Shown: one piece after another, positions 35,884 to 45,338 of the stretch
Numbering within the stretch: the stretch's first letter is position 1
Layout: each line of letters begins with the position of its first letter
NCBI GenBank assembly: GCA_913045175.1
Contig: CAJWQG010000011.1
Coordinates: forward strand, 1 to 64,000
Source of the DNA: an uncultured Gammaproteobacteria bacterium
GTDB lineage: Bacteria; Pseudomonadota; Gammaproteobacteria; Pseudomonadales; Azotimanducaceae
Direction: 5' to 3'
Length of the DNA stretch: 64,000 nucleotides
Made by a program: the position numbers and the translations under genes
The notes under the pieces: generated by a model
Databases searched by the model: none
What the model saw: the letters and a program-made list of their open reading frames with translations, nothing else
Told to the model about the DNA's origin: nothing

Positions 35884-36441
35884 ATGCAACAGTCGGGTGA
35901 ACCGGAAATAGACCAAGAGTCCAGCTTATTGCTGGCGATTGGTAATAATCAGAGTCAACAGGCATATGTTGAATTATTCGAGCTGATGGCCCCTAAAATC
36001 AAATCTTTTTTGATGGGGCGTGGTAGCAGTGTCGATGAGAGTGAGAATGTAACGCAGGATGCGATGTTGTCCGTCTGGCGAAAGGCTGACCTGTTTGATC
36101 CGAATAAGGCTTCAGCGCGTACCTGGGTATACGCAATCGTCCGAAATCGACTGATTGACGTTCAGCGTAAAACTTCTCGGGTTGATCGGGGAAATAAGAA
36201 GTATCGGTACCAAAGTGGTAATGATTTTATTAGCAATGGCGGGGTAAACGATGCTTCTGCACAGGCCCAGCTACAAAGGTTGTTGCAGGAACTACCCGAT
36301 GAACAATCGCAACCCCTAGTGATGAGTTATGTGCAGGGTATGTCACACAAGGAAATCGCAAATAAAATTGGATTGCCGCTAGGGACAGTGAAGTCTCGAA
36401 TTCGTATGGGCTTTCAACGTTTACAAGAAATGGTTAATTAA
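35884..36441 (+). CDS. rpoE: ECF RNA polymerase sigma factor, RpoE/ChrR type
   Basis: 185 residues from the ATG at 35884, which has AGAGGA five bases before it; a TTG further 5' would put the promoter inside the gene. Region 2 (NVTQDAMLSVWRKADLFDPNKASARTWVYAIVRNRLIDVQRK) and region 4 (MSYVQGMSHKEIANKIGLPLGTVKSRIRMGFQRL) are clear. The next gene is a ChrR-like anti-sigma, placing it with the group that answers singlet oxygen and other photooxidative stress. It probably drives its own promoter and the divergent lipid operon. Confidence 0.93.
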   Translation: MQQSGEPEIDQESSLLLAIGNNQSQQAYVELFELMAPKIKSFLMGRGSSVDESENVTQDAMLSVWRKADLFDPNKASARTWVYAIVRNRLIDVQRKTSRVDRGNKKYRYQSGNDFISNGGVNDASAQAQLQRLLQELPDEQSQPLVMSYVQGMSHKEIANKIGLPLGTVKSRIRMGFQRLQEMVN

Positions 36442-36442
36442 T

Positions 36443-37081
36443 ATGAGTACTTCAAACCATCCAGATCAGGCCTGGTTTGTCAGCTATGCAGCTGGTAGCC
36501 TGACACCATCGTTCAATCTTTTGCTTCAGGCACATTTGGCTGTCTGTTCACAATGCCGCTGCGGATTGAAAAAGGCGGATGAGATTGGCGCACAGTTTAT
36601 GTTCGGTGGCGAAGAAGCGCCGATGGATAATTTCGAAATGCCGAATCCCCAGCTAGGGGTGAATCAGAATGAGTCCATAGAGTGGGGTAAAGATGAGGTG
36701 ACCGATCTGTCACAGTTCTTCGATCACTATATCGGTACTCATCTGGACGGCTTGCAGTGGATGAATGCAGGTAAGGGGCTTCAACTATGTAAGTTGTCGG
36801 ATAGCGACGACGACAAGATGTTGATGCTCAGAGCAGCCCCGGGAACGGTCCTTCCTAAACATAGACACAATGGTAGCGAGTTGACGCTGGTTCTGAAGGG
36901 AGCATATTTCTGTGAGGACGCCCTTTTTAAGGTGGGCGACATTGAAGATGCAGACGATACGACACTTCATCAACCGGTAGTTACCAACGATAGCGAATGT
37001 ATTTGTGTCGCAGCCGTTGACGGTCCGCTGAGATTTTCCGGATTGCTACAACGCGTCGCGCAGCCGTTTCTCGGTATATAA
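36443..37081 (+). CDS. chrR: ChrR-family zinc-binding anti-sigma factor with cupin domain
   Basis: 212 residues, matching Rhodobacter ChrR. The zinc anti-sigma domain has H6, H31, C35 and C38 (QAHLAVCSQC), the same four numbers as in Rhodobacter. The C-terminal cupin has H140, H142, E146 and H176 (PKHRHNGSE), each one less than there. In that organism the anti-sigma domain holds the sigma factor and the cupin domain is needed for release by singlet oxygen. It starts one base after the sigma stop. Confidence 0.93.
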   Translation: MSTSNHPDQAWFVSYAAGSLTPSFNLLLQAHLAVCSQCRCGLKKADEIGAQFMFGGEEAPMDNFEMPNPQLGVNQNESIEWGKDEVTDLSQFFDHYIGTHLDGLQWMNAGKGLQLCKLSDSDDDKMLMLRAAPGTVLPKHRHNGSELTLVLKGAYFCEDALFKVGDIEDADDTTLHQPVVTNDSECICVAAVDGPLRFSGLLQRVAQPFLGI

Positions 37082-37082
37082 G

Positions 37083-37976
37083 ATGACGTTACCGACCAAG
37101 GCATTGATCGTCGTTATGGCGTCGCCTTTTGTTGCGCTTGGGTTGATACTGATATCCGGACGTGACGGTGTGTTACTGGGACAGATTCCGGTATTCGATC
37201 TCTGCATTGCGGTTGCTTTCCTCTGCCAATGGCTAGCGTTTGTACCGTCTTATCTTTATCAGACGGAACATTATTTTGATCTGTCTGGCAGCGCGACCTA
37301 CATCTCTGTGGCGACGCTTGCGCTGGTTTTTGGCGCATCGGGTGACCCGCGAAGCATTCTGCTAGCTACACTTATCATGGTCTGGGCGATCCGCCTTGGC
37401 ACGTTTCTATTCAGTCGTGTTCGTAAGAAAGGTTCCGACTCGCGCTTCGTGGAAATACTACCGAGCTTTCGCGTGAATCTGTTGACCTGGACGTTGCAGG
37501 CTATTTGGGTTTCCGTTACGGCTGCCTGTGCGCTGGTCGCAATTACGTCAGCAACTAAGGTCCCGATAGACGGTTGGGCGATCCTGGGGCTGATCCTCTG
37601 GTGTGCTGGATTTGCTATTGAAGTCATTGCCGATCATCAGAAGCAGGTTTTCAGGTCGAAACCAGAGAACGCTCGTCGGTTTATTACTACGGGACTGTGG
37701 GCCTGGTCTAGACATCCAAACTATCTGGGCGAGATTATGCTGTGGACTGGTGTTGCCGTTATGGCGTTGCCTGTGCTGCAGGGATGGCAGTTTCTCACAT
37801 TGATGTCTCCGTTTTTTGTCTACTATCTTTTGACCAGGGTGAGCGGTATCGAAATGCAGGAACGTCAGAACGATAAGACGTGGAGCTCAGATCCCACGTA
37901 CTGGAGATACAAAGAAACGACGCCTGCGCTCTGGCCTTTGACCAGGATCTCTGGCTCACAGCAATCGGCGCTCTAA
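37083..37976 (+). CDS. DUF1295 integral membrane protein (steroid 5-alpha-reductase-like)
   Basis: 297 residues, about seven helices, with the DUF1295 C-terminus GLWAWSRHPNYLGEIMLWTGVAVMAL, which is the cofactor-binding part of the isoprenylcysteine methyltransferase/5-alpha-reductase fold. It follows chrR by one base and so belongs to the sigma operon. Homologues in ChrR regulons are thought to act in lipid modification. The exact reaction is not known to me. Confidence 0.88.
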   Translation: MTLPTKALIVVMASPFVALGLILISGRDGVLLGQIPVFDLCIAVAFLCQWLAFVPSYLYQTEHYFDLSGSATYISVATLALVFGASGDPRSILLATLIMVWAIRLGTFLFSRVRKKGSDSRFVEILPSFRVNLLTWTLQAIWVSVTAACALVAITSATKVPIDGWAILGLILWCAGFAIEVIADHQKQVFRSKPENARRFITTGLWAWSRHPNYLGEIMLWTGVAVMALPVLQGWQFLTLMSPFFVYYLLTRVSGIEMQERQNDKTWSSDPTYWRYKETTPALWPLTRISGSQQSAL

Positions 37977-38026
37977 GGTAAGAGCATTTCATTGCCCACG
38001 TTCGAGAAACGTGGCTTATCGAGCCC

Positions 38027-40302
38027 ATGCCGCTCTTGTTCTTCCTTTTCTTGTAGTCAGGCGCTAGGGGTCTCGTCTATGAATCATTGTGGACCCACTA
38101 TCTAAGACTTTTTCTCGGACATACTGCCGACGCGCAAACGCTGGTGCTTCTGCTGTTCATGGGTGGTATGGCTATACGTGCCTGGCTGGCTAGCCGGCGC
38201 AATCACCAGAATCCCTTGCAGCTATACGCAATTGTCGAAGGCTTGATCGGTGTGATCGCACTGTTATTTCATTTGGTCTTTACTCGAGTGACCAATGTGG
38301 CCTTCATGGAAATCTTTCCAGCCGCTAATGGGCCCCTGCTGATCGAGGCATTGAAGTGGATGATTGCCGCATTATTTGTGATGCCGGGATCTATATTGTT
38401 GGGTGCGACATTTTCCCTGATGGTGACGGGGCTATTACGCCGCTATCAATTAGAAGCGGGAAGACTGGTTGCCTCGCTGTATTTTGTTAATAGTCTTGGT
38501 GCGGCGATTGGTGTTTTGATTTGCGGTTTCTGGCTGATAGCAAGATGCGGCTTACCAGGCTCCATGCTGATCGCTGGTGCCATCAACATACTGCTCGCGA
38601 TAGTTGTGTATGTGTTGAGCAGGCGACCGATCACCCAGCCGCCTGCCAGTCCGGGTTCTGCTGGCGAGCCTTCTCCCGACAGGTTGCTTGTTCTCGTAGC
38701 GCTAATGACCGGCCTCGCATCCTTTGTTTACGAGATTGCCTGGATTCGGATGCTGAGTCTTGTGCTGGGGTCGTCTACTCATGCATTTGAGCTGATGCTA
38801 AGCGCGTTTGTGCTGGGTCTTGCGCTCGGTGGCTACTGGGTTCGACACCGAATAGTCAGGCTGACTCAGCCAATTGTGTTTCTTGGCAAAGTCCAACTCA
38901 TCATGGGTGTGATGGCTTTACTCAGCATGCTTGTCTATGAGCAATCCTTTTACTGGATGCAGCTGAGATCGCCGTGATTGGCATGGGTTCGGGCATCACC
39001 ACCCACACGCTGCTGGCAAGTCCCGGGGTTAAACGCTTGGATACTGTGGAGATCGAGCCGGCGATGGTGGCAGGCGCACGTTTTTTTGGTGAACGTTCAC
39101 AAAGAGCGTTTACGGATTCGCGGAGCAACATTGCGATCGATGACGCGCGAACCTATTTCACCAAACGCAACGCTCGCTACGACCTGATTGTGTCGGAACC
39201 TTCTAATCCGTGGGTTAGTAGCGTTTCTTCAGTATTTAGTCGTGAATTCTATCGACAAGTTACTCGATATCTGGAACCCGATGGCCTATTCGTGCAATGG
39301 CTACATCTATATGAGTCGAATGAAGCACTGGTCTTTTCAGTGCTTAACGCGCTGGAGGGACAATTTGCCTACTACGATATTTATTTTGCGGTTGACGGTG
39401 ATGTGATCATCATCGCAAACGTCGATTCGCCGCTACCGAGATTGGTGGATGCGATACCGGAGGGTTTAGGCGACGAACTTGGGCGACTGGGCATTAACAG
39501 CACTGATGACATTCGCGTACGGTACCTGGTATCCAGGTCGCACATCACCACTGTTTCACCGCTCTATCCGACCATCAATATGGACTACTTCCCGTTTTTG
39601 GATCTGCAATCGACTAAAGCCCGGTTCAAAGGAGAGCAATCTAACTTGCTGGTAGATATCAGAACTTCTCTCCTACCGATTGATGAGGTCGTTATTGGCA
39701 ATATTGCACCGAGGACCCAACTCAATCTTACTGAAACAGGGATAGTGCAAAATCCGTTGGTTGCGCTTGTTCGACAGGCGAAGGTGCTGAGCACTGCAAT
39801 CACTGATCCAGGTAACAACGAATCCCTGACGGACTTTGACCGACGGCTCCTCTTTGATCTTCAATCAATTCGACTCGCTTGTGAAAATCGCATTGATATC
39901 TCTTTGTGGGAGGAATCGCTCATGGGGTTTGCGGGAACGCTGCTGTTTTTGTCACCTGGGGAATTGCCGCCGGTGTGGGAAATCTTGTCCGAGCATCAGT
40001 GTGATGATGCGGAGTCATTGCAGGCCAAGAGATGGCTGATGCTCCTCGAAGCGTTGAGCCAGCGACATATGGATCGCCTGACTGTGCTATCTGACGAGTT
40101 GTTGCAGGGTCGAAATCCGGATTCGTCAACCGTCAGGTTTCTTAAGACAGTTAAGGCGATGGTGTTAACGGCTGAAGGACAATCTTCGAGGGCGATCGAT
40201 TCCATCCACGAGAATGAACTCGTTAACGATAACGCACATATCGCCACTAAACTCATGTATCTGCATGCGCTAGCTGAGGAAGCCAGATCCAATCCTGATT
40301 GA
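38027..40302 (+). pseudogene. Decayed MFS/spermidine-synthase-like fusion gene
   Basis: From ATG 38027 the frame reads MPLLFFLFL, hits TAG (38054-38056), then continues in frame as SGARGLVYESLWTHYLRLFL, the normal start of membrane-bound spermidine-synthase-like proteins. It encodes several helices up to YWMQLRSP, then stops at 38975. A second frame from about 38962 resumes at AEIAVIGMGSGITTHTLLASPG, the SAM-binding core, followed by VSEPSNPWVSSVSSVFS and about 400 more residues. The last helices and the front of the synthase domain are missing, so the join is probably an internal deletion with a frame change. A nonsense codon plus a deletion makes this a pseudogene; the C-terminal frame alone could still make a soluble protein. 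Confidence 0.75.
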
Positions 40303-40333
40303 CAAGCTCGTCCTGCCGGGTAGTATCCGCACC

Positions 40334-40984
40334 ATGTCCGAAAGCACTACCTCACCTAAACCATTCATGAATTACCGACTGCTGATTGCTTGTGTCGTTG
40401 GTTTCCTTGTGATTGCCGCGCTGTTTAACGAATTCGTTAAGCCGCGAATATTTCCCAAGCGATTCGGTGCGGTGATCGAAGATAGTCTGTTTCGGAGTGG
40501 TCGCATTCACCCGGATCTGCTGCCCTCGGTTATCGAGGATCATCAGATTGATACCATCGTTACCCTGACGAGAGACGTCAGTACTGTTGAGTATCAACCT
40601 ATAGAGCGCGCCATCACCAGTGAAATGGGTGTTGATTTGGTGCGTTTCCCACTAGATGGCAACGGCACTGGGGAGGTCTCCAGCTATATCGGTGCGCTCA
40701 CGCATATTTACGATGAGTTGGGTGAAGGGAGACGCGTGCTCGTGCATTGCGCAGCAGGTTCGCAACGTACTGGTGGGGTTATGTTCCTGTATCAGACCCT
40801 GGTCTTACAAAAGAGTGAAGGCGATGCGTACAAAGAGATGATCGACTACGACTTTGATCCCGAGCGCAATGCGGCCCTGTTACCGTATCTTGTAGATATC
40901 CTTCCGGAAGTAGTGGATGCGCTTGGTGCGTACGGTATTTCCCCGGCTGCTGTTCCTGAAATCAAAGGGCTTGCCGCTAAGTAA
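40334..40984 (+). CDS. Membrane-anchored protein tyrosine/dual-specificity phosphatase
   Basis: 216 residues. A single N-terminal helix (LLIACVVGFLVIAALF) is followed by a PTP/DSP domain with the P-loop H138-C139-A-A-G-S-Q-R145-T and the upstream SLFRSGRIHPDLLPSVI segment common to bacterial DSPs. C139 should be the nucleophile and R145 the phosphate binder. An aspartate acid candidate is in the RFPLDGNG loop. The helix would place the domain on one face of the membrane. It precedes a convergent glycosyltransferase group; the substrate could be lipid-linked phosphate or phosphoprotein. Confidence 0.85.
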   Translation: MSESTTSPKPFMNYRLLIACVVGFLVIAALFNEFVKPRIFPKRFGAVIEDSLFRSGRIHPDLLPSVIEDHQIDTIVTLTRDVSTVEYQPIERAITSEMGVDLVRFPLDGNGTGEVSSYIGALTHIYDELGEGRRVLVHCAAGSQRTGGVMFLYQTLVLQKSEGDAYKEMIDYDFDPERNAALLPYLVDILPEVVDALGAYGISPAAVPEIKGLAAK

Positions 40985-40986
40985 GA

Positions 40987-41970
40987 TTACTGCTGATGCC
41001 AGGCGCTGGCCGAGATGCTAAGGCGCTCGCGAATAATGTAGGGCTTGTTCCCGGTAGACTCATAGTAGGTCCTGGTCATGAATTCACCGAGGATGCCGGT
41101 GCAGAAAAACTGTATCGACATGATGACGAGTAGAATTCCTGCAAGAAACAATGGCCTTCCACCGATGTCGTCTCCCATGAATACCTTTACGAAAAGCAGG
41201 TAGGTGAGCATCAAACCACCGATGCCTCCCAGGACAATCCCAATGCGGCCAAAGAAGTGTGCCGGGCGACTCATGAAAGACATAAAGAAATATACAGAGA
41301 GCAGGTCTAGCAGAACTCGATAGGTACGTGAAAGTCCATACTTTGAGTATCCGTATTGTCTGGCGCGGTGGTTGACCACCTGTTCCTTGATTCGTGAGGT
41401 TGAGGTATGACTCGCCATCCATGCAGGAATAAACCGGTGCATTTCACCGTAGATTCTTACCGATTTAATGATCTCGGCTCGATAGACTTTAAGTGAGCAG
41501 CCGTAGTCATTAAGCCGGACGCCGGACATTCTGCCGATTAGATAGTTGGCGATAATGGAAGGAAGCTTTCTTAGTAGATAGTTGTCTTTACGATCTTTTC
41601 GCCAACCCACCAGGAGATCGAGTTCCTCATCGATCAGACGTTGAACCATGCTGGGAATGTCTGCGGGATCGTTCTGTAGGTCCCCGTCAAGGGTGACCAG
41701 TATGTCTCCTCTGGCTTGATCGATCCCCGCCTGCATTGCGGCGGTTTGACCAAAATTGCGTTGTAATTCGACGACGCTAACGTGGTCCCCAAGAGATTCG
41801 GCGACTTCTTTCAGTCGCTCACGTGTGCCATCGGAACTATCATCATCGACATAGATGACTTCCCATGGATAGGTGAAATCGCTGAGTGCCTGCTCTATCT
41901 CAGCAGACAGGGGAAGAATATTATCTTCCTCGTTGTACAGCGGTACGATGACGGATACGTTTGTTGTCAT
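40987..41970 (-). CDS. GT2 glycosyltransferase with two C-terminal helices
   Basis: 327 residues, polyprenyl-phosphate sugar synthase type. GT-A motifs: SVIVPLYNEEDNI, YVDDDSSDGT, the DxD segment TLDGDLQNDPAD and a RNFGQTAAMQAG segment. Two membrane helices near 230-310 match DPM1-like and undecaprenyl-phosphate mannosyl/glucosyl/arabinosyl transferases. Four-base overlap with the flippase-like gene upstream (41967-41970). Likely moves a sugar from a nucleotide to a lipid carrier. Confidence 0.9.
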   Translation of the reverse strand: MTTNVSVIVPLYNEEDNILPLSAEIEQALSDFTYPWEVIYVDDDSSDGTRERLKEVAESLGDHVSVVELQRNFGQTAAMQAGIDQARGDILVTLDGDLQNDPADIPSMVQRLIDEELDLLVGWRKDRKDNYLLRKLPSIIANYLIGRMSGVRLNDYGCSLKVYRAEIIKSVRIYGEMHRFIPAWMASHTSTSRIKEQVVNHRARQYGYSKYGLSRTYRVLLDLLSVYFFMSFMSRPAHFFGRIGIVLGGIGGLMLTYLLFVKVFMGDDIGGRPLFLAGILLVIMSIQFFCTGILGEFMTRTYYESTGNKPYIIRERLSISASAWHQQ

Positions 41971-42887
41971 GTTTTAAGTTCTGATTTGCGTGGTAGCAGT
42001 ATGCTGCATAGTCCGGTGAAAAGTGTGATAGATAGGAGGAACAGATGCAAGTTGACACCGGCGGCGAGAGATGGCTCGTAGTCCATATTGACGGTAAGGG
42101 ATAACCCGACAATACCGGCCTCGTAGGTTCCCGCTCCACCGACGCCGTGAATGGGCAGCACACTGGTCAGTTCACCGCCGATAGATGCGATCAAACTGGT
42201 TACCAGATCAACCTGCGCGAACAGTGAAAAAACCAGGGCGAATGCGAGCAACTTGACACCCCAATTCGTGAGCGACCACAGTAAACAGCGCCACAATTTA
42301 ATCTGCTCCATCTGCAACGCGTCGACAATCACCTGAAGTTTTGATTCTTGTCCGATCAGAGAGGGTAGGGTGCGTGTGACTATGAAATGTGTGAGGGGCA
42401 GGAACATGACTAATCCTGCCATTAGTAACCCAAACAGCCACGGATGGCCTAACAGCCAGCCGTAAGCAGAAAGCAGAATGGTCAACAGGCACAGTAGGTC
42501 AAGCACTCTAAACCATGCGAGGGCAACCAGAGATCTCGTGGGTTCGATATCCAGATGACGTTTGAGTAAAACAGGAAAACTTAATTCACCGGTGCGCATT
42601 GGCATCAGGTTATTCCACAAGTTGTGCTGCAACATGATGCGTGTAGCGGGACCAATGGGTACGTTGAACCAATCTGTGATTCTCAGACTACGCAATAAGT
42701 AGCTAAAGAGTACCAGCGTGGTGGGTAGCAAAAGGTCGCGTATTGGGATTGTCATCCAGGGTGCCAGTACGCTTGTCCAACCAATGACGATCTGGACGAT
42801 TACAACCAGCGCAATGGCGATTGCTGTTCCCACTACGCCGCGGGCGCTTCCAATTACGCCGCGGGCGCTACCAGTTAGGGGATTCAC
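41967..42887 (-). CDS. Flippase-like integral membrane protein (UPF0104/LPG synthase TM family)
   Basis: 306 residues with about seven to eight helices of the lysylphosphatidylglycerol-synthase TM domain family (DUF2029-unrelated), e.g. LQHNLWNNLMPMRTGELSFPVLLKR and GVGGAGTYEAGIVGL. In operons with DPM1-like GT2 enzymes such proteins are presumed to flip or support lipid-linked sugars. The N-terminus has a seven-residue direct duplication (GSARGVI, GSARGVV). It overlaps the GT2 gene by four bases. Confidence 0.83.
   Translation of the reverse strand: MNPLTGSARGVIGSARGVVGTAIAIALVVIVQIVIGWTSVLAPWMTIPIRDLLLPTTLVLFSYLLRSLRITDWFNVPIGPATRIMLQHNLWNNLMPMRTGELSFPVLLKRHLDIEPTRSLVALAWFRVLDLLCLLTILLSAYGWLLGHPWLFGLLMAGLVMFLPLTHFIVTRTLPSLIGQESKLQVIVDALQMEQIKLWRCLLWSLTNWGVKLLAFALVFSLFAQVDLVTSLIASIGGELTSVLPIHGVGGAGTYEAGIVGLSLTVNMDYEPSLAAGVNLHLFLLSITLFTGLCSILLPRKSELKT
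42835..42876. repeat. 21-bp tandem duplication in the flippase-like gene
   Basis: Two adjacent 21-base copies (42835-42855 and 42856-42876) differ at two positions and encode the seven-residue repeat GSARGVI/GSARGVV just after the start codon. It keeps the frame, so it lengthens the cytoplasmic N-terminus. Confidence 0.9.
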
Positions 42888-43025
42888 TTAATTTCCAGGA
42901 CCAAAACTTATTCGCTCGCATCGACACCGAGTCGGTGGACTTTACCCTTTTAGGCCTCGGGTAAACAATATCCATAAAAACCATAGGGGTCCCTGGTTGT
43001 GGCATGATTGTCAGATGAGGAATCA

Positions 43026-44024
43026 ATGTTAAAAGATCCCAGACTTATCCCGATTCTACTGCTCGGTGTCGCGCTACTGATGCTGGCATCTCAGCAGATG
43101 TCAGAACAACCGATCATGTCATCACCACCCCCTGACGGGGAACGAATTACTTTTTTTGCCCTGGGTGATCAGGGATCTGGCAGCTATCGGCAACATGCCG
43201 TGGAATGGAGTCTGGAACGGGCATGTCAGGCGGACCGCACGGTGAATTTCACCCTACTGCTCGGAGACAATTTCTATAAAGAGGGCGTGACGTCTGTTGA
43301 TGATCCGCTATGGGATGAATACTTCGAGTCTATGTACGATGGCCCCTGCCTGATGGGTATGCCCTTTTACGCGATTCTGGGAAATCACGATCACATGAAG
43401 AATGCCCAGGCGCAGGTCGACTACTACGAACAGGGACTAGGTACGGGCCGCTGGCGAATGCCTGGGATGTCATACAGCCAGGACTTTGGCATGGTAGATG
43501 GCCAGACGTTGCTGCAACTGTTTGTTGTCGACATTACGCTACCGATAGCACCCCAGCTGGCTGAAATTGAGGCAGCGAAAGGTAACGCGCTTTGGACGGT
43601 GGTCGCGAGTCATCACACAATTCGTTCGTTCGACGACGTTTATGGTGACAACGAAGCCTTGTTAGAGCAGATGCAGGGACTAGCGGAACTGGGCGTTGAT
43701 CTTTATATAAGTGGCCACGCCCATAATCTCCAGTTGATTAGCGTCGAAGGCGAACCGCTCTATCTTGTCTCTGGTGCCGGGGGAAAGAGACCCTACGAGT
43801 TGAACCAGCATGGAAAGGTCGTGCTCGTCCGAGTCGATGAACCCTATACCGGAAAACTGCAGTTGTATGGCAACGCTAGCCTTGGTTTTGCCAAGGTCAC
43901 GGTAGATTCAGAGATTCTAGAGATTAGTTTCTCGCCAGTAAGTCTAGGTGGCGAGCAAACCTTCCGTATTACGCGGGAGTGCAAAGAAGCTGAGGAAATT
44001 AACCGTTGTGTTGTGCGGCTATAG
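43026..44024 (+). CDS. Metallophosphoesterase, purple acid phosphatase (ACP5)-like
   Basis: 332 residues from ATG 43026, which has TGAGGA six bases upstream. A TTG at 43008 is a weaker choice. An N-terminal hydrophobic helix (LIPILLLGVALLMLAS) gives a signal anchor or signal peptide. Metal motifs: GDQG with D48, GDNFY with D81, N-H-D (120-122), then a histidine in ASHHTIRS and SGHAHNL. The tyrosine in GDNFY (Y84) is the one that makes mammalian tartrate-resistant acid phosphatase purple. Likely a periplasmic acid phosphatase. It converges on the GT87 gene with 26 bases overlap. Confidence 0.87.
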   Translation: MLKDPRLIPILLLGVALLMLASQQMSEQPIMSSPPPDGERITFFALGDQGSGSYRQHAVEWSLERACQADRTVNFTLLLGDNFYKEGVTSVDDPLWDEYFESMYDGPCLMGMPFYAILGNHDHMKNAQAQVDYYEQGLGTGRWRMPGMSYSQDFGMVDGQTLLQLFVVDITLPIAPQLAEIEAAKGNALWTVVASHHTIRSFDDVYGDNEALLEQMQGLAELGVDLYISGHAHNLQLISVEGEPLYLVSGAGGKRPYELNQHGKVVLVRVDEPYTGKLQLYGNASLGFAKVTVDSEILEISFSPVSLGGEQTFRITRECKEAEEINRCVVRL

Positions 44025-45315
44025 GTTTTCGATGCAGCGCGTAAGTCGTTGCTGTAAGCGTGGCGAGCGTAATCCATGTGACTGACCCTAGTGCCAGCAC
44101 CTGATTGCCGAGATCCTTGCCGATAATCCCCTTAGAGGTAAGGGTTCCCATAAGAAAGACGACGCCGAGGTGGATACCAATCACCATGCGGCGCAGGTCT
44201 CGAAGAAACTCCATGACACAGAAGCTAAGCGGGATGATCAGCACCGCGAAATGACTCTTGCTGCTCATGGGAGATAGGAGGAGCATCCCGCAAAGCACAG
44301 CACCTACCTGGCCGAATCGCTGCAGGCCCGTAGAGCTCGCTATTGGCTTGGTCGCTATTACCACCAGCAACAGCACGGTCAGTTGTGCTGCAATATTCAG
44401 CACTGATAGCGACTTGCCCTCGAGTTGCCAAAGATTAATGTTAAGGGCATGCACAGCGGAAGGATCAAAAGGTGTACTCAACCGGTAAAGCGTAGCGGTA
44501 AGACTCTGGTTCAGATGGTTCCACGCGGTCCAGGCACCTTCGGCATCTACCGGCTTGTCCAGACTGACGTCTGCCAGAAAAGTTGAGTACCAGCTCATCG
44601 TCCAGCTTCCTCTGGCTGAACGCGGGAACAAGAGATCGGGAATCAGATGTGCGGCAATCGCTGCGGCGAGAAGAATAGCTGCGGCAATAAACCGCCTCTG
44701 CCAAACCAATACTGGTAGAAACAGCCAGGGTGTCGCCTTGAACGCTGCCGCGACGCCGGCCCACATCCCCACCAACCGGTAACGCTGATCGGCGGCAAGG
44801 CGAGCTGCCTCGAACATCAGCAGTAGCATGAGAATATCATTGGCTTTGGATTCGAAAACCGAACTCAGATGGCGTGCCACCAGCAACATCAGGATGATCC
44901 AAAATATCCTTCGTTGTTTTCGATTGCTCTGGCCCGGTGCCCAATCCACTACCAGCAGATGTAACCGACGGAACACATAGAAGAAAACGCATATGTATAC
45001 GATGTACCAGAGGGCAGGGTGCAACTCTGTGGGTAAAGCCAGGAATGGTAAGAATGGCACTGCCGCAAAAGGTGGATAGGTAAATGCTTTACCGTCGTCG
45101 CGACGATATATCTCGCTCCCATCAACCATTCGCTCGATCGCGGTGGTATATACAGGCAGCTCCCCCTCACCCTTCTTGTAAAAGTATCCGAGGCTAAGCG
45201 CCAACAGCGTGAGAACTGCCAGTCCAATACAAACAGTTTTTATTGCCTTGTCGATGAGAGGATTTCCTGGGGATCCATTCTTCGCGAGGCTAGCATGAGT
45301 TACAGCTCTGGTCAT
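43999..45315 (-). CDS. GT87 (DUF2029) integral membrane mannosyltransferase-like protein
   Basis: 438 residues with about ten to twelve helices and an early TAIERMVDGSEIYRRDDGKAFTYPPFAAVPFLP loop that fits the GT-C GT87 family, which uses polyprenyl-phosphate sugars in actinobacteria and others. Acidic residues early in the first loop would be the catalytic ones. Its neighbours (GT2 with two helices, flippase-like protein, phosphatases) make a lipid-carrier glycan pathway plausible. The gene starts close to a MITE-like element at 45339-45482. Confidence 0.83.
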   Translation of the reverse strand: MTRAVTHASLAKNGSPGNPLIDKAIKTVCIGLAVLTLLALSLGYFYKKGEGELPVYTTAIERMVDGSEIYRRDDGKAFTYPPFAAVPFLPFLALPTELHPALWYIVYICVFFYVFRRLHLLVVDWAPGQSNRKQRRIFWIILMLLVARHLSSVFESKANDILMLLLMFEAARLAADQRYRLVGMWAGVAAAFKATPWLFLPVLVWQRRFIAAAILLAAAIAAHLIPDLLFPRSARGSWTMSWYSTFLADVSLDKPVDAEGAWTAWNHLNQSLTATLYRLSTPFDPSAVHALNINLWQLEGKSLSVLNIAAQLTVLLLVVIATKPIASSTGLQRFGQVGAVLCGMLLLSPMSSKSHFAVLIIPLSFCVMEFLRDLRRMVIGIHLGVVFLMGTLTSKGIIGKDLGNQVLALGSVTWITLATLTATTYALHRKPIAAQHNG

Positions 45316-45338
45316 CCTAACGGGTTCCCTGTCATACA

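Noticed and set aside
37996-38014. Hairpin CCACGTT/AACGTGG after the DUF1295 gene as terminator
   Set aside because: The seven-base stem is real, but no T run follows on either side; too weak to annotate.
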